From Gordonia jinhuaensis (GTDB taxonomy: Bacteria > Actinomycetota > Actinomycetes > Mycobacteriales > Mycobacteriaceae), in NCBI RefSeq assembly GCF_014639795.1, contig NZ_BMGC01000013.1, positions 33,426 to 97,425 on the forward strand: DNA of 64,000 nt. The letters run 5' to 3'. The position numbers and the translations under genes were made by a program. Positions 36,756 through 43,809 of this stretch are shown in pieces (the stretch's first letter is position 1; each line of letters opens with the position of its first letter). The notes under the pieces were generated by a model that worked only from the letters and a program-made list of their open reading frames with translations, was not told where the DNA came from and made no database searches.

Positions 36756-37313
36756 ATGACCGAGCCCGCCTTTTACGCCGAACTCCGGGCTCTGCGCGTG
36801 GATCGAGTGCTCGACGCTTCGGCGGACATCATCGCAGAAGAGGGCTGGGACGGCCTGAGTATGACCGCTATCGCGAAGCGAGCGGGCATACCCAGACAGA
36901 GCCTTTACAAGGCGGTCGGTACCAAGGAGGAACTCGGCCGCGCCGTCGTGGATCGTGAGGTGAGCCGGTTCCTCGCGACGGTCAGCGCCGGTATCGCGGC
37001 CCATCCCGACTCAGTGGAGGAGGGCCTCGCCGCGGCAGCACGCGGAGTCTTGGAGCACGGGCGAGCCAACGCGATCGTCGGGGCCGTTCTCCGGCCGAGT
37101 AATGACGCCGGGCTCCTCGCGCTCGTCACCGTGGACCCCGACGCCGTCCTGAGTCGAGCAACCAATGCCGTCACCTCGCTGCTGGGCGAGTCGGCGTCGG
37201 AGGCGATGGTCGACACCGTGGTCAGACTGACCACCAGCCATCTCCTGCAACCCACGGTGGACGTGGAGAAGGCTGTGGACCGGATCAGGCAGACCATCCG
37301 CGGCTTTCGCTGA
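36756..37313 (+). CDS. TetR-family transcriptional regulator
   Basis: The 185-residue protein has an N-terminal TetR helix-turn-helix (DASADIIAEEGWDGLSMTAIAKRAGIPRQSLYKAVGTKEEL) at residues 20-60 and a helical ligand domain. It is divergent from the BASS transporter, with a 263-base gap that must hold both promoters, and convergent with the P450 fusion gene. It could regulate either neighbour; the divergent arrangement favours the transporter. Confidence 0.88.
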   Translation: MTEPAFYAELRALRVDRVLDASADIIAEEGWDGLSMTAIAKRAGIPRQSLYKAVGTKEELGRAVVDREVSRFLATVSAGIAAHPDSVEEGLAAAARGVLEHGRANAIVGAVLRPSNDAGLLALVTVDPDAVLSRATNAVTSLLGESASEAMVDTVVRLTTSHLLQPTVDVEKAVDRIRQTIRGFR

Positions 37314-37331
37314 CGGACGGTCTGCCTGATG
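37283..37331. terminator. Hairpin between TetR and P450 genes, overlapping the TetR 3' end
   Basis: ATCAGGCAGACCATCCG (37284-37300, inside the last TetR codons) pairs with CGGACGGTCTGCCTGAT (37314-37330) with one mismatch, around a 13-base loop that contains the TetR stop. The two genes converge here, so it probably terminates in both directions. Confidence 0.65.
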
Positions 37332-37367
37332 CGAATTGTGGAGTCGTGACGACCCCTCGGGCTTGTT

Positions 37368-39839
37368 CTACAGGTCGAGCACGATTTTCGGCGAAAGTGA
37401 CCGGGACACACAGGTCATCATCGTGTCACCCCGCTCCCGCTCGGTTCGCGACAGCACCGAGTCGCGATGGTCGGGGGTACCCTCCAGAACATCGGCTTCA
37501 CAGGTACCGCAGGTGCCCTCCATACACGATCCGATCACCGAAACACCGGCCTGCTCAACGGCGTCGAAGATCGACGTGCCGTTGGTGACTGTGACGGACA
37601 CGCCTGATCGTGCGCAGACAACCTCGAACGTGTCGAGTGCACCCTCGGGTACATCGACGGTCACAGCCACGAATCGCTCGAGGTGCAGGCTTCCGTCGGG
37701 CCACGGCGTGCACTTCTCTTCGACGGCGTCCAGGATCGCTGTGGGTCCACAGCTGTAGACCAGAGTGTCCGGCCGCGGCTCGCCGAGGAGCGCGTCGAGG
37801 TCGAACCGCTCGCCGTGCTCGTCGCGAGCCCAGATCGTCACCCGGTCGTCGGCCTCGAACTCGCCGAGGTATGCCATCGAGGCTTGCGACCGACCGCAGT
37901 ACACCAGGTTCCACTCGGCGCCGTCGGCTTCGGCTGCTGCGATCATCGCGCGCATCGGGGTGATACCGATACCACCGGCGACGAACAGATAACGCGGTGA
38001 GGGTACGAATTCGAAGTGGTTGCGGGGGCCCGCGACCTGCACGCGCGTCCCCTCGGTCAGCTTCGCGTGGACGAACTCCGATCCGCCACGACCGTTGGGC
38101 TCTCGCAGCACCGCGATCGTCCAGGACGACCGCTCGGCGGGATCTCCGCACAGGGAGTAGCTCTTCGACAATCCTGGTTCGAGATGGAGTTCGACGTGCG
38201 CTCCCGGGGCCCAGGCCTGCAGGGGAGCGCCAGCGGGATCGGTCAGGGTCAGCTCGACGACATCGTCGGCCACTGTCCGCCGATGGGCCACCTGCAGCTC
38301 GAGAGTCTTCGCCGCAGCACGGTGGGCGCGTGCGGTCGTAAGATCGGAGCTGGTTGCCGCAGAGGGATTCGCGTCCACGTCCTGGCTGTCAGCAGTGTTC
38401 TTGTCAGCCAAGCGTTGCGCACGTATTTGTTGGCGGTATCGGCCCGGCTCCGGGCGCGGGCCGCCGATCGGGGTCACGCGCACCATCATCGAGCTGTAGC
38501 CGCGGACGAAGTTCGACTGCACGCGTTCGGGCTCGGCGAGGACCTCGATGTCGTCGAATCGTGCCAGCAACTCCTCCCACAGGATCCGCAACTGCAGTTC
38601 AGCCAGCCGGCTACCCATGCAGCGATGCGTACCGATCCCGAAAGCCAAGTGGTGGCGAGCATTGCGTCGACCGATCACGAAGCGGTCGGGATCCTCGAAC
38701 GTGCGTTCGTCGCGGTTGGCCGAGGCGTACCACATCACGACCTTGTCGCCCTTCCGGATGAACTGCCCGTTCAACACGGTGTCGCGGGTGGCGACCCGAC
38801 GCATGTACGCCAGGGGCGTCTGCCACCGAAGGGTCTCGTGAACCAGTTTCGGTACGAGCTCCGGGTCGGCGCGCAGACGGTCGAATTGGTCTGGGAACTG
38901 GTTGAGTGCCAGCACACCGCCGGTCATCGAGTTCCGCGTCGTGTCGTTGCCGCCCACGACCAGCAGGACGAGGTTTCCGAGGAACTCCATCGGTCGGTGG
39001 ATCAGGTTTTTGGTGTCCTCGGAGAGCTGCATGAGTGTGATCACGTCGTACCCGGGCTTCTCGCCGGCCGCCAGACGCGCTGCCTTGTCATGCCACAACG
39101 CGCTGAAGCTACGTGCCATCTCGGCTGCGCCGCGGTAGATCTCGTCGGTGTTGTTGGCCCCGCCGGTGGCCGACGCGCTCGTGGCCACCAAGTCGGTCCA
39201 CTGCACCAGCTTGCGACGGTCCTCGTACGGGAAGTCCAGCAGCGTGGCCAACATCCGTGACGTCAGCTCGATGCTGACGCGGTCGACCCAGTCGAACGGC
39301 TCACCCACGGGCAGGTCGTCGAGAACCTCTCGGACCCGTGACCGGATCAGACCTTCCATCTCCTCGAGATTCTGGGGCGCGACGACACCCTGAACTGCTG
39401 TGCGCTGCTTGTCGTGTCGCGGCGGGTCCATCGCGATGAACATCTCGATATCAAGGCCCTCTGGCGGCTCACCTATGACGATCTGCGGTTCGGCCGAGAA
39501 GGTTTCGAAGTTTTTGTCGACGGTGACGATGTCTTCGTAGCGGGTCACCGACCAGTACGGACCGAACGCGCTGTCGGCTCGGAAATGCACCGGTGCCTCG
39601 TCCCTGAGCCGCTTGAAGTAGGGCTGCCACTGCCCCTGACGCCACAGGAACGGGCTACTGGGGTCTATCTCGGTGAGGTCCAAGTCCTGAACGTCAGGAA
39701 TCTTCGACTCCGCGAAGTGCGGCTGGTTATCGCCCACCACCAGCTTCTTGGCCCGCTGGAGTAGGTGGAGGCCCTGGATCTGGCGCTCCATCGGCACCAC
39801 TACCTGGGCTCTGTTGATGGCCTGATCGACAACGCGCAT
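37368..39839 (-). CDS. CYP153-type P450 fused to a flavin/[2Fe-2S] reductase
   Basis: The 823-residue protein joins two modules. Residues up to about 460 match CYP153 alkane/fatty-acid terminal hydroxylases closely: FGPYWSVTRYEDI, FIAMDPPRHDKQR, VAPQNLEEME, the I-helix VGGNDTTRNSMTGGVLALN, ETLRWQTPL, and the heme ligand Cys in FGIGTHRCMG. After a polar linker (about 475-520) comes a phthalate-dioxygenase-reductase-type module: flavin motif KSYSLCG, nucleotide motif GGIGITPMRAM, YSCGP, and C-terminal ferredoxin cysteines CMEGTCGTC with a final Cys. This is the CYP116B-style reductase. The enzyme should be self-sufficient with NAD(P)H. The start is the ATG at 39839; a GTG at 39851 is possible. 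Confidence 0.9.
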   Translation of the reverse strand: MRVVDQAINRAQVVVPMERQIQGLHLLQRAKKLVVGDNQPHFAESKIPDVQDLDLTEIDPSSPFLWRQGQWQPYFKRLRDEAPVHFRADSAFGPYWSVTRYEDIVTVDKNFETFSAEPQIVIGEPPEGLDIEMFIAMDPPRHDKQRTAVQGVVAPQNLEEMEGLIRSRVREVLDDLPVGEPFDWVDRVSIELTSRMLATLLDFPYEDRRKLVQWTDLVATSASATGGANNTDEIYRGAAEMARSFSALWHDKAARLAAGEKPGYDVITLMQLSEDTKNLIHRPMEFLGNLVLLVVGGNDTTRNSMTGGVLALNQFPDQFDRLRADPELVPKLVHETLRWQTPLAYMRRVATRDTVLNGQFIRKGDKVVMWYASANRDERTFEDPDRFVIGRRNARHHLAFGIGTHRCMGSRLAELQLRILWEELLARFDDIEVLAEPERVQSNFVRGYSSMMVRVTPIGGPRPEPGRYRQQIRAQRLADKNTADSQDVDANPSAATSSDLTTARAHRAAAKTLELQVAHRRTVADDVVELTLTDPAGAPLQAWAPGAHVELHLEPGLSKSYSLCGDPAERSSWTIAVLREPNGRGGSEFVHAKLTEGTRVQVAGPRNHFEFVPSPRYLFVAGGIGITPMRAMIAAAEADGAEWNLVYCGRSQASMAYLGEFEADDRVTIWARDEHGERFDLDALLGEPRPDTLVYSCGPTAILDAVEEKCTPWPDGSLHLERFVAVTVDVPEGALDTFEVVCARSGVSVTVTNGTSIFDAVEQAGVSVIGSCMEGTCGTCEADVLEGTPDHRDSVLSRTERERGDTMMTCVSRSLSPKIVLDL

Positions 39840-39889
39840 GACAACAATCACTTTCGCTGAACTTCATGTCGGGTGACAGTACTGAATCA

Positions 39890-40308
39890 TACGTCACAGT
39901 TAGAGACAAATGGGCTTGTTTTGTCATTCCCGTGGCAGATACCGATCCGTGGGCCACTGTCCTGACGGGATGGGTTCATCGGCCTCGGTGGTGACGCGAC
40001 GTGCTGAGCACTGACACGGTCGTGTGGGTGGTCAGAGTTGCGGGTGGCGTGCACCGGCCGGATGCCCTCGTGTGAGGTGATGAATTCGCGGGGGAGTCGA
40101 TCGCTGCACGAGGGGTGCGGCGTGATGGTCTCTGGCCGTGGCCGTGGCCGTAGTGGGCGAAATATGCTGCAGCCCTTGGGATATGTGGTGACTCCGCAAG
40201 AGTCGAATGCGGTGAGGCCGGTGGCCTGTGTGCGTCCAAGGCACGGCGACTTCGATCGTGCAGTATGTTTTTCGACCCGGCTCTGTCGGTAGTAGCTGCG
40301 CCGATGAC
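39890..40308 (+). pseudogene. Decayed mazF-like fragment in a gene-poor stretch
   Basis: The 560-base gap between the P450 and vapC has no intact gene. CTCTGTCGGTAGTAGCTGCG (40281-40300) and the following CCGATGACG match positions 41684-41712 inside the intact mazF downstream with two differences. GTTGCGGGTGGCGTG (about 40037-40051) also matches the start region of that mazF. Stops and shifts break any frame, so this is a remnant of a second mazEF copy. The boundaries are approximate; 39890-40030 shows no recognisable content. Confidence 0.55.
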
Positions 40309-40362
40309 GGGCCTCGGCAAGCGGGCTACTGGTAACCCTGCATGGTCAGTTGCTGCGTATTC
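40309..40362 (+). repeat. 54-bp direct repeat, copy 1
   Basis: GGGCCTCGGCAAGCGGG followed by TACTGGTA and ending TTGCTGC.TATTC matches 41278-41331 with about ten differences. The two copies flank the vapBC pair in the same orientation. Copy 1 directly abuts the decayed mazF fragment. Confidence 0.75.
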
Positions 40363-40401
40363 ACTGGACCATGTCGATTCGAGACCGGGCCGAGGTCAGT
40401 C

Positions 40402-40788
40402 TCAGGGGCGACTCACGGGCATGACGCGGACGATGCCGTCCAGGCCTTCGAAGTCGTTGGGGTTGGTGGTGTAGAGGGGGAGCCCGGCTGCGGTCGAAAC
40501 AGATGCGATCATCAGGTCTGCTACTCGTCTGCGCGGCGTTCTCCCACGAGCCTGGACCGCGGCACTGATGCGTCCGAACGCGCGAGCAGCGTCCGCGTCG
40601 AACGGTATGGGGTCGAACTCGTTCTCGGCGCGCTGGAGAATGTCTGCGCGGCGTGCGCGTTCGTCAGAGCCCTGTGGGTCGTTCCCGGTTACCAGGTGTA
40701 CGCCGGCGGAGAGTTCAGCCAAGGTGATAGCGCTGATTGCCATCTCGTCCGGCAGTTCGGCAGGGTCGATCGCGTGGCGAAGAATCAA
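40402..40788 (-). CDS. vapC: VapC-type PIN-domain toxin without a usable full-length start
   Basis: The PIN-domain ribonuclease frame includes LLDTNILILRHAID upstream of the first possible initiator, then the conserved AELSAGV and later acidic residues (DLMIASVSTAAGLPLYTTNPNDF). No ATG, GTG or TTG occurs in frame between the upstream stop (TGA at the vapB end) and the catalytic LLDTN; the codon before LLD is GGG. The first TTG (40788) lies after the essential first Asp. So the toxin is either started at a non-canonical codon or is inactive. It lies directly downstream of vapB on the same strand. Confidence 0.75.
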   Translation of the reverse strand: MILRHAIDPAELPDEMAISAITLAELSAGVHLVTGNDPQGSDERARRADILQRAENEFDPIPFDADAARAFGRISAAVQARGRTPRRRVADLMIASVSTAAGLPLYTTNPNDFEGLDGIVRVMPVSRP

Positions 40789-40821
40789 GATGTTGGTGTC
40801 GAGTAGCCCGTGCCGTTTTTC

Positions 40822-41088
40822 TCAGGCATACGGGTCGCTCAACGTTCCGTCGTATGCGCGGTCCTGGTCAGATCGGAACTTCTCTGCATCAATCAATGGA
40901 GCCGGTACCGAGCCGCGGACGAACTCTGCGCGAGACACAAAGGTGCGTCGTGGTCGCAGGGGGACGAGTTGTCCTATCCCGCGGCCGTCGCGGGTAACTG
41001 TGAAGGAATCGCCGGCTTCCACCGCGTCCATGATTTCTTTGGAACGCATGCGGAGGTCACGTTGGCTGACATCGCGCGGCGCACTCAT
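40822..41088 (-). CDS. vapB: VapB/Phd-YefM-type antitoxin
   Basis: The 88-residue protein starts MSAPRDVSQRDLRMRSKEIMDAVEAGDSFTVTRDG, the DNA-binding fold of Phd/YefM antitoxins. It ends with a C-terminal toxin-binding region with EKFRSDQDRAYDG. Its stop is followed within 20 bases by the PIN-domain frame of vapC. The ATG at 41088 was chosen because it gives the usual N-terminus. The 295-base gap upstream to mazE holds repeat copy 2 and a palindrome. Confidence 0.8.
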   Translation of the reverse strand: MSAPRDVSQRDLRMRSKEIMDAVEAGDSFTVTRDGRGIGQLVPLRPRRTFVSRAEFVRGSVPAPLIDAEKFRSDQDRAYDGTLSDPYA

Positions 41089-41277
41089 GTGCCATATGGT
41101 AGCACTCGGTGGCACAGGAGGTGGAGGTTGTCACGGCGGTCCGTGAGTGGTCGGCGCGAAGGCGGCGCGTTGGAGGCCTTGCTCAGGTCGACGTCAGTGA
41201 GTCGCAAGTAGGTTCGCAAAGTCGCAGATAGCTTGTCGCCCGACATGTCTGGGGGCTGGCGGGATGAGCGGGGCGCG

Positions 41278-41331
41278 GGGCCTCGGCAAGCGGGTTACTG
41301 GTAGCCCCGCATATTCGATTGCTGCATATTC
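41278..41331 (+). repeat. 54-bp direct repeat, copy 2
   Basis: This is the second copy of the repeat at 40309-40362, in the same orientation. It ends 52 bases before the mazE start. Together the copies bracket vapBC and may mark its insertion or a duplication of the mazEF upstream region. Confidence 0.75.
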
Positions 41332-41363
41332 GCAGCCAACGCTCAGCCTGGCCACCCCGCAGC

Positions 41364-41375
41364 GTTACATGTAAC
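41364..41375. promoter_or_regulatory. Palindrome upstream of mazE, candidate autoregulatory operator
   Basis: GTTACATGTAAC is a perfect 12-base palindrome ending 8 bases before the mazE ATG. Antitoxins of this kind repress their own operon by binding such dyads, so this is a likely operator. Confidence 0.6.
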
Positions 41376-41383
41376 ATCGGGTC

Positions 41384-41593
41384 ATGGCAGTGAGGGACAG
41401 GGTTGGTGAGTATCGCCGCCGGATGCGTGAGCGCGGTTTGCGCCCACTACAGGTCTGGGTTCCCGACGTGCGCACGCCTGAATTTGCCGCGCAAGCCCAC
41501 GCGCAGTCGGTTCTCGTCGCTCAGGCCGATGTCGATGGGGACGAGCAGGATTTCGTCGAGGCTATTGCGGCACCCTGGGACGACGAGGCGTGA
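41384..41593 (+). CDS. mazE: MazE-type antitoxin (DUF3018 family)
   Basis: The 69-residue protein MAVRDRVGEYRRRMRERGLR, followed by PLQVWVPDVRTPEFAAQAHAQ, is typical of DUF3018 antitoxins found before MazF toxins. An acidic C-terminus (DVDGDEQDF ... PWDDEA) fits toxin binding. Its stop overlaps the mazF GTG by 4 bases. Confidence 0.85.
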   Translation: MAVRDRVGEYRRRMRERGLRPLQVWVPDVRTPEFAAQAHAQSVLVAQADVDGDEQDFVEAIAAPWDDEA

Positions 41594-41922
41594 TTCGCGG
41601 GGAGATCTGGACAGTTGCGGGTGGCGTGTATGCATCCAAGCCGCGGCCTGCGGTCATCGTCCAGGACGACCTCTTCGATTCAACTCTGTCGGTGGTAGTT
41701 GCGCCGATGACGAGCCAGCTCATCGAGGCGCCATTGTTGCGCATTCGTATCTCAGGAGACCGGGATACGATCTCGGGCCTCGATCGGGACAGCGACGTGA
41801 TGATTGACAAGCTGACTGCGGTCCGGCGGTCGAATGTACTGACGCGTGTTGGCCGTCTGACATCCGAGCAACTCGTGGAAGTCGAACGCTCGTTAATGGC
41901 GTTTTTGGGACTCGCGCGATGA
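41590..41922 (+). CDS. mazF: MazF-type endoribonuclease toxin
   Basis: The 110-residue protein has the MazF/PemK pattern: MIRGEIWTV near the start, KPRPAVIVQDDLFD with the catalytic Arg, SVVVAPMTS, a central SGLDRDSDVMIDKLTAVRRS, and VGRLTSEQLVEVERSLMAFLGL. MazF cuts mRNA at short sequence motifs. The GTG at 41590 overlaps the mazE stop, the usual coupling for this pair. Confidence 0.9.
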   Translation: MIRGEIWTVAGGVYASKPRPAVIVQDDLFDSTLSVVVAPMTSQLIEAPLLRIRISGDRDTISGLDRDSDVMIDKLTAVRRSNVLTRVGRLTSEQLVEVERSLMAFLGLAR

Positions 41923-42026
41923 CGTGTAGGCGAATACGGGTCCGGCGGCCGACGAATCACATAGCCGACGGCAACAACGACGCATCCGAATAGTGTTGCG
42001 GCGTGGCGCAATACGCAGTTGGTTAC

Positions 42027-42056
42027 TTGACATAATATAAGTTATCGGCGTAATAA
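42027..42056 (+). promoter_or_regulatory. Near-consensus promoter in AT-rich stretch
   Basis: TTGACA (42027-42032) and TAATAA (42051-42056) are separated by 18 bases in a locally AT-rich segment that stands out from the surrounding GC-rich DNA. It points to the truncated 25-codon ORF at 42167. A weak hairpin (TTTCGTC/GACGAAA) follows at 42073-42092. Confidence 0.5.
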
Positions 42057-42166
42057 ACTGCGCCACAAGATATTTCGTCGCCAGTGACGAAACTAAATAC
42101 AACCTGTCTGATCGACACGGCGACCAAACGCATTCACTCAGCACGCATCGTGATCTGATATCGCGT

Positions 42167-42244
42167 ATGGCGAGAGACGAAGACCCTCCTATCGAATTAC
42201 TGCGACGAGGGCGGGTCGCGGAATGGAACACGTGGCGGCGGTGA
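42167..42244 (+). pseudogene. Truncated 25-codon ORF, possible start of a pentapeptide-repeat protein
   Basis: The 25 codons encode MARDEDPPIELLRRGRVAEWN then TWRR and a stop. The LLRRG...WNTWR pattern resembles the N-terminus of bacterial pentapeptide-repeat proteins, but the repeats are missing. The end coincides with the border of the next gene block (stop of the minus-strand gene at 42245), so the ORF was probably cut by insertion of the adjoining DNA. The identification is tentative. Confidence 0.4.
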
Positions 42245-42442
42245 CTATTTGTCGTCCGTAGCCAGGCGCTCGACGTGGGCACCCATGCGTGCGGCGTAGT
42301 CGTTTGCCTCGTCGGCCTCACTGTCGGTGAAGGCGGCGATTTTGTCGGGCCGTCCGTTGGGTCGGACGATGAGGGTCAGGTCTGCCACCTGGACTCGAGC
42401 GCGCTTGGGTGCGCGACGGTCGGCGGCGTTCGGTTCGGTCAT
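42245..42442 (-). CDS. Small hypothetical protein beside the recombinase genes
   Basis: The 65-residue protein is basic at the N-terminus and acidic later (AFTDSEADEANDYAARMGAHVERL). It has no known motif. GAAAGGATC is a good ribosome binding site before the ATG at 42442. It is divergent from the two recombinase genes and may belong to the same mobile element. Confidence 0.6.
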   Translation of the reverse strand: MTEPNAADRRAPKRARVQVADLTLIVRPNGRPDKIAAFTDSEADEANDYAARMGAHVERLATDDK

Positions 42443-42615
42443 GGGTGATCCTTTCTGTGCAGTTCAATCGCGCCGGGTGCGATGAGCATTGTCAGCGTCA
42501 GCCGTGAGTGCCTGTTCGCGCTGCTCACCTCGACCTCGACGAGCGCCCGCCACTGGCCGTCGTACCTGTTAACTGCACTAAACGGGGTGTAGTTTCAGCA
42601 GGCAGGGAGTGTGTC

Positions 42616-43809
42616 ATGGATGTGCGACAGCTGGTGTTCGAGGGCGGGGTCGCGTTGCCCACCCTGGGTTCGGTCGTGGCTTGTGAGGGATCGGTGTTGC
42701 CGTTCTCGGTGGTGATTGATGGTGCCGAGGTGGAGCCTGTCGCTGCGTATCTGGCGAGCTTGGTGGTGTCGGATGTGAGTCCGTTGACGGTGCGGTCGTA
42801 TGCGCATGATTTGTTGCGGTGGTGGCGGGTGCTGTCAGCTGTGGGTGTGGCGTGGGACCGGGCCACCCGTGATGATGTCGAGTTGCTGGTGGGGTGGATG
42901 CGTACCGCGGCGAATCCGCAGCGCCGCCGCTCGGACGCTTCGGCCGCACAACCGGGGTCGGTGAACCTGCGCACCGGCAAACCGGTGCTGGCCGGCGGGT
43001 ACGCGTCGTCGACGATCAACCACGCGTTGACGGTGGTGTCGGGGTTTTACGAATTCCATCACCTCTACGGTCGGGGGCCTGTGACCAACCCGGTCCCGAT
43101 CACCGCGAACCGCCACCGCCTGCTGGGTCACCGCAGCCTTATGGCCCCGATTCCGCGCATACCCCGGGCGCCGTTGCGGCAGAAACCTGCTCACCGGCTG
43201 CCACGCTCGATCCCGGACGCGTTGTGGAACGAATTGTTCGACTGGATGGTCCACGACCGCGATCGTGCCTTGTTGGCGTTGTATGTGTCGTCGGGGGCGC
43301 GGGCCAGTGAGCTGCTCGGTGTCACCGGCAACCGGGTGGATTGGGACCATCAACGATTCTGGGTGGTCTCGAAAGGCACCCGCACGCTGGATCCGTTACC
43401 GGGTTCACCGGAAGCGTTCGTGTTCCTGGGACGGTATTTCGATCAGGCGGGCACGCCGGGACCGGAGGAACCGATCTGGCGGACGTTGCGTGGGCAACCA
43501 CGCCCGTTGTCGTATTGGGCGATGCGCCGGATCTTGCAGCGCGCCAACGACGTGTTGGGCACGAACTGGACCGCCCACGATCTGCGGCACACCGCCGCGA
43601 CCCGGATGGCCAATGACCCGCGGTTGACGTTGACCGAGGTGCAGACGGTGTTGCGGCACCGGCATGTGTCGAGCACGGAACTGTATGTGCAGCCGCGGAT
43701 CGAGGAGATCCACGACAAACTCCAGGAACACTTCGCCCGGCCGGCGCCGCAGCGCACGTTCACCGCCGGGTATGCCGCTGACGACATCGCGACGGTGTTC
43801 GGTGGCTAG
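42616..43809 (+). CDS. Tyrosine recombinase (TnpA-like integrase)
   Basis: The 397-residue protein has an N-terminal SAM-like core-binding domain (residues about 45-140) and a catalytic domain with the R-H-R-H-Y set: Arg in SSGARASELLGV, HDLRHTAATRMA, RHRHVSSTELY with the nucleophile Tyr close to the C-terminus. A Lys in VSKGTRT completes the site. The ATG at 42616 follows CAGGGAG. The stop overlaps the second recombinase start by 8 bases. Confidence 0.85.
   Translation: MDVRQLVFEGGVALPTLGSVVACEGSVLPFSVVIDGAEVEPVAAYLASLVVSDVSPLTVRSYAHDLLRWWRVLSAVGVAWDRATRDDVELLVGWMRTAANPQRRRSDASAAQPGSVNLRTGKPVLAGGYASSTINHALTVVSGFYEFHHLYGRGPVTNPVPITANRHRLLGHRSLMAPIPRIPRAPLRQKPAHRLPRSIPDALWNELFDWMVHDRDRALLALYVSSGARASELLGVTGNRVDWDHQRFWVVSKGTRTLDPLPGSPEAFVFLGRYFDQAGTPGPEEPIWRTLRGQPRPLSYWAMRRILQRANDVLGTNWTAHDLRHTAATRMANDPRLTLTEVQTVLRHRHVSSTELYVQPRIEEIHDKLQEHFARPAPQRTFTAGYAADDIATVFGG

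Noticed and set aside
41160..41230. Possible tRNA-like sequence or attachment site near vapBC
   Set aside because: GGTTCGCAAA resembles a T-loop, but no cloverleaf or acceptor stem could be drawn.
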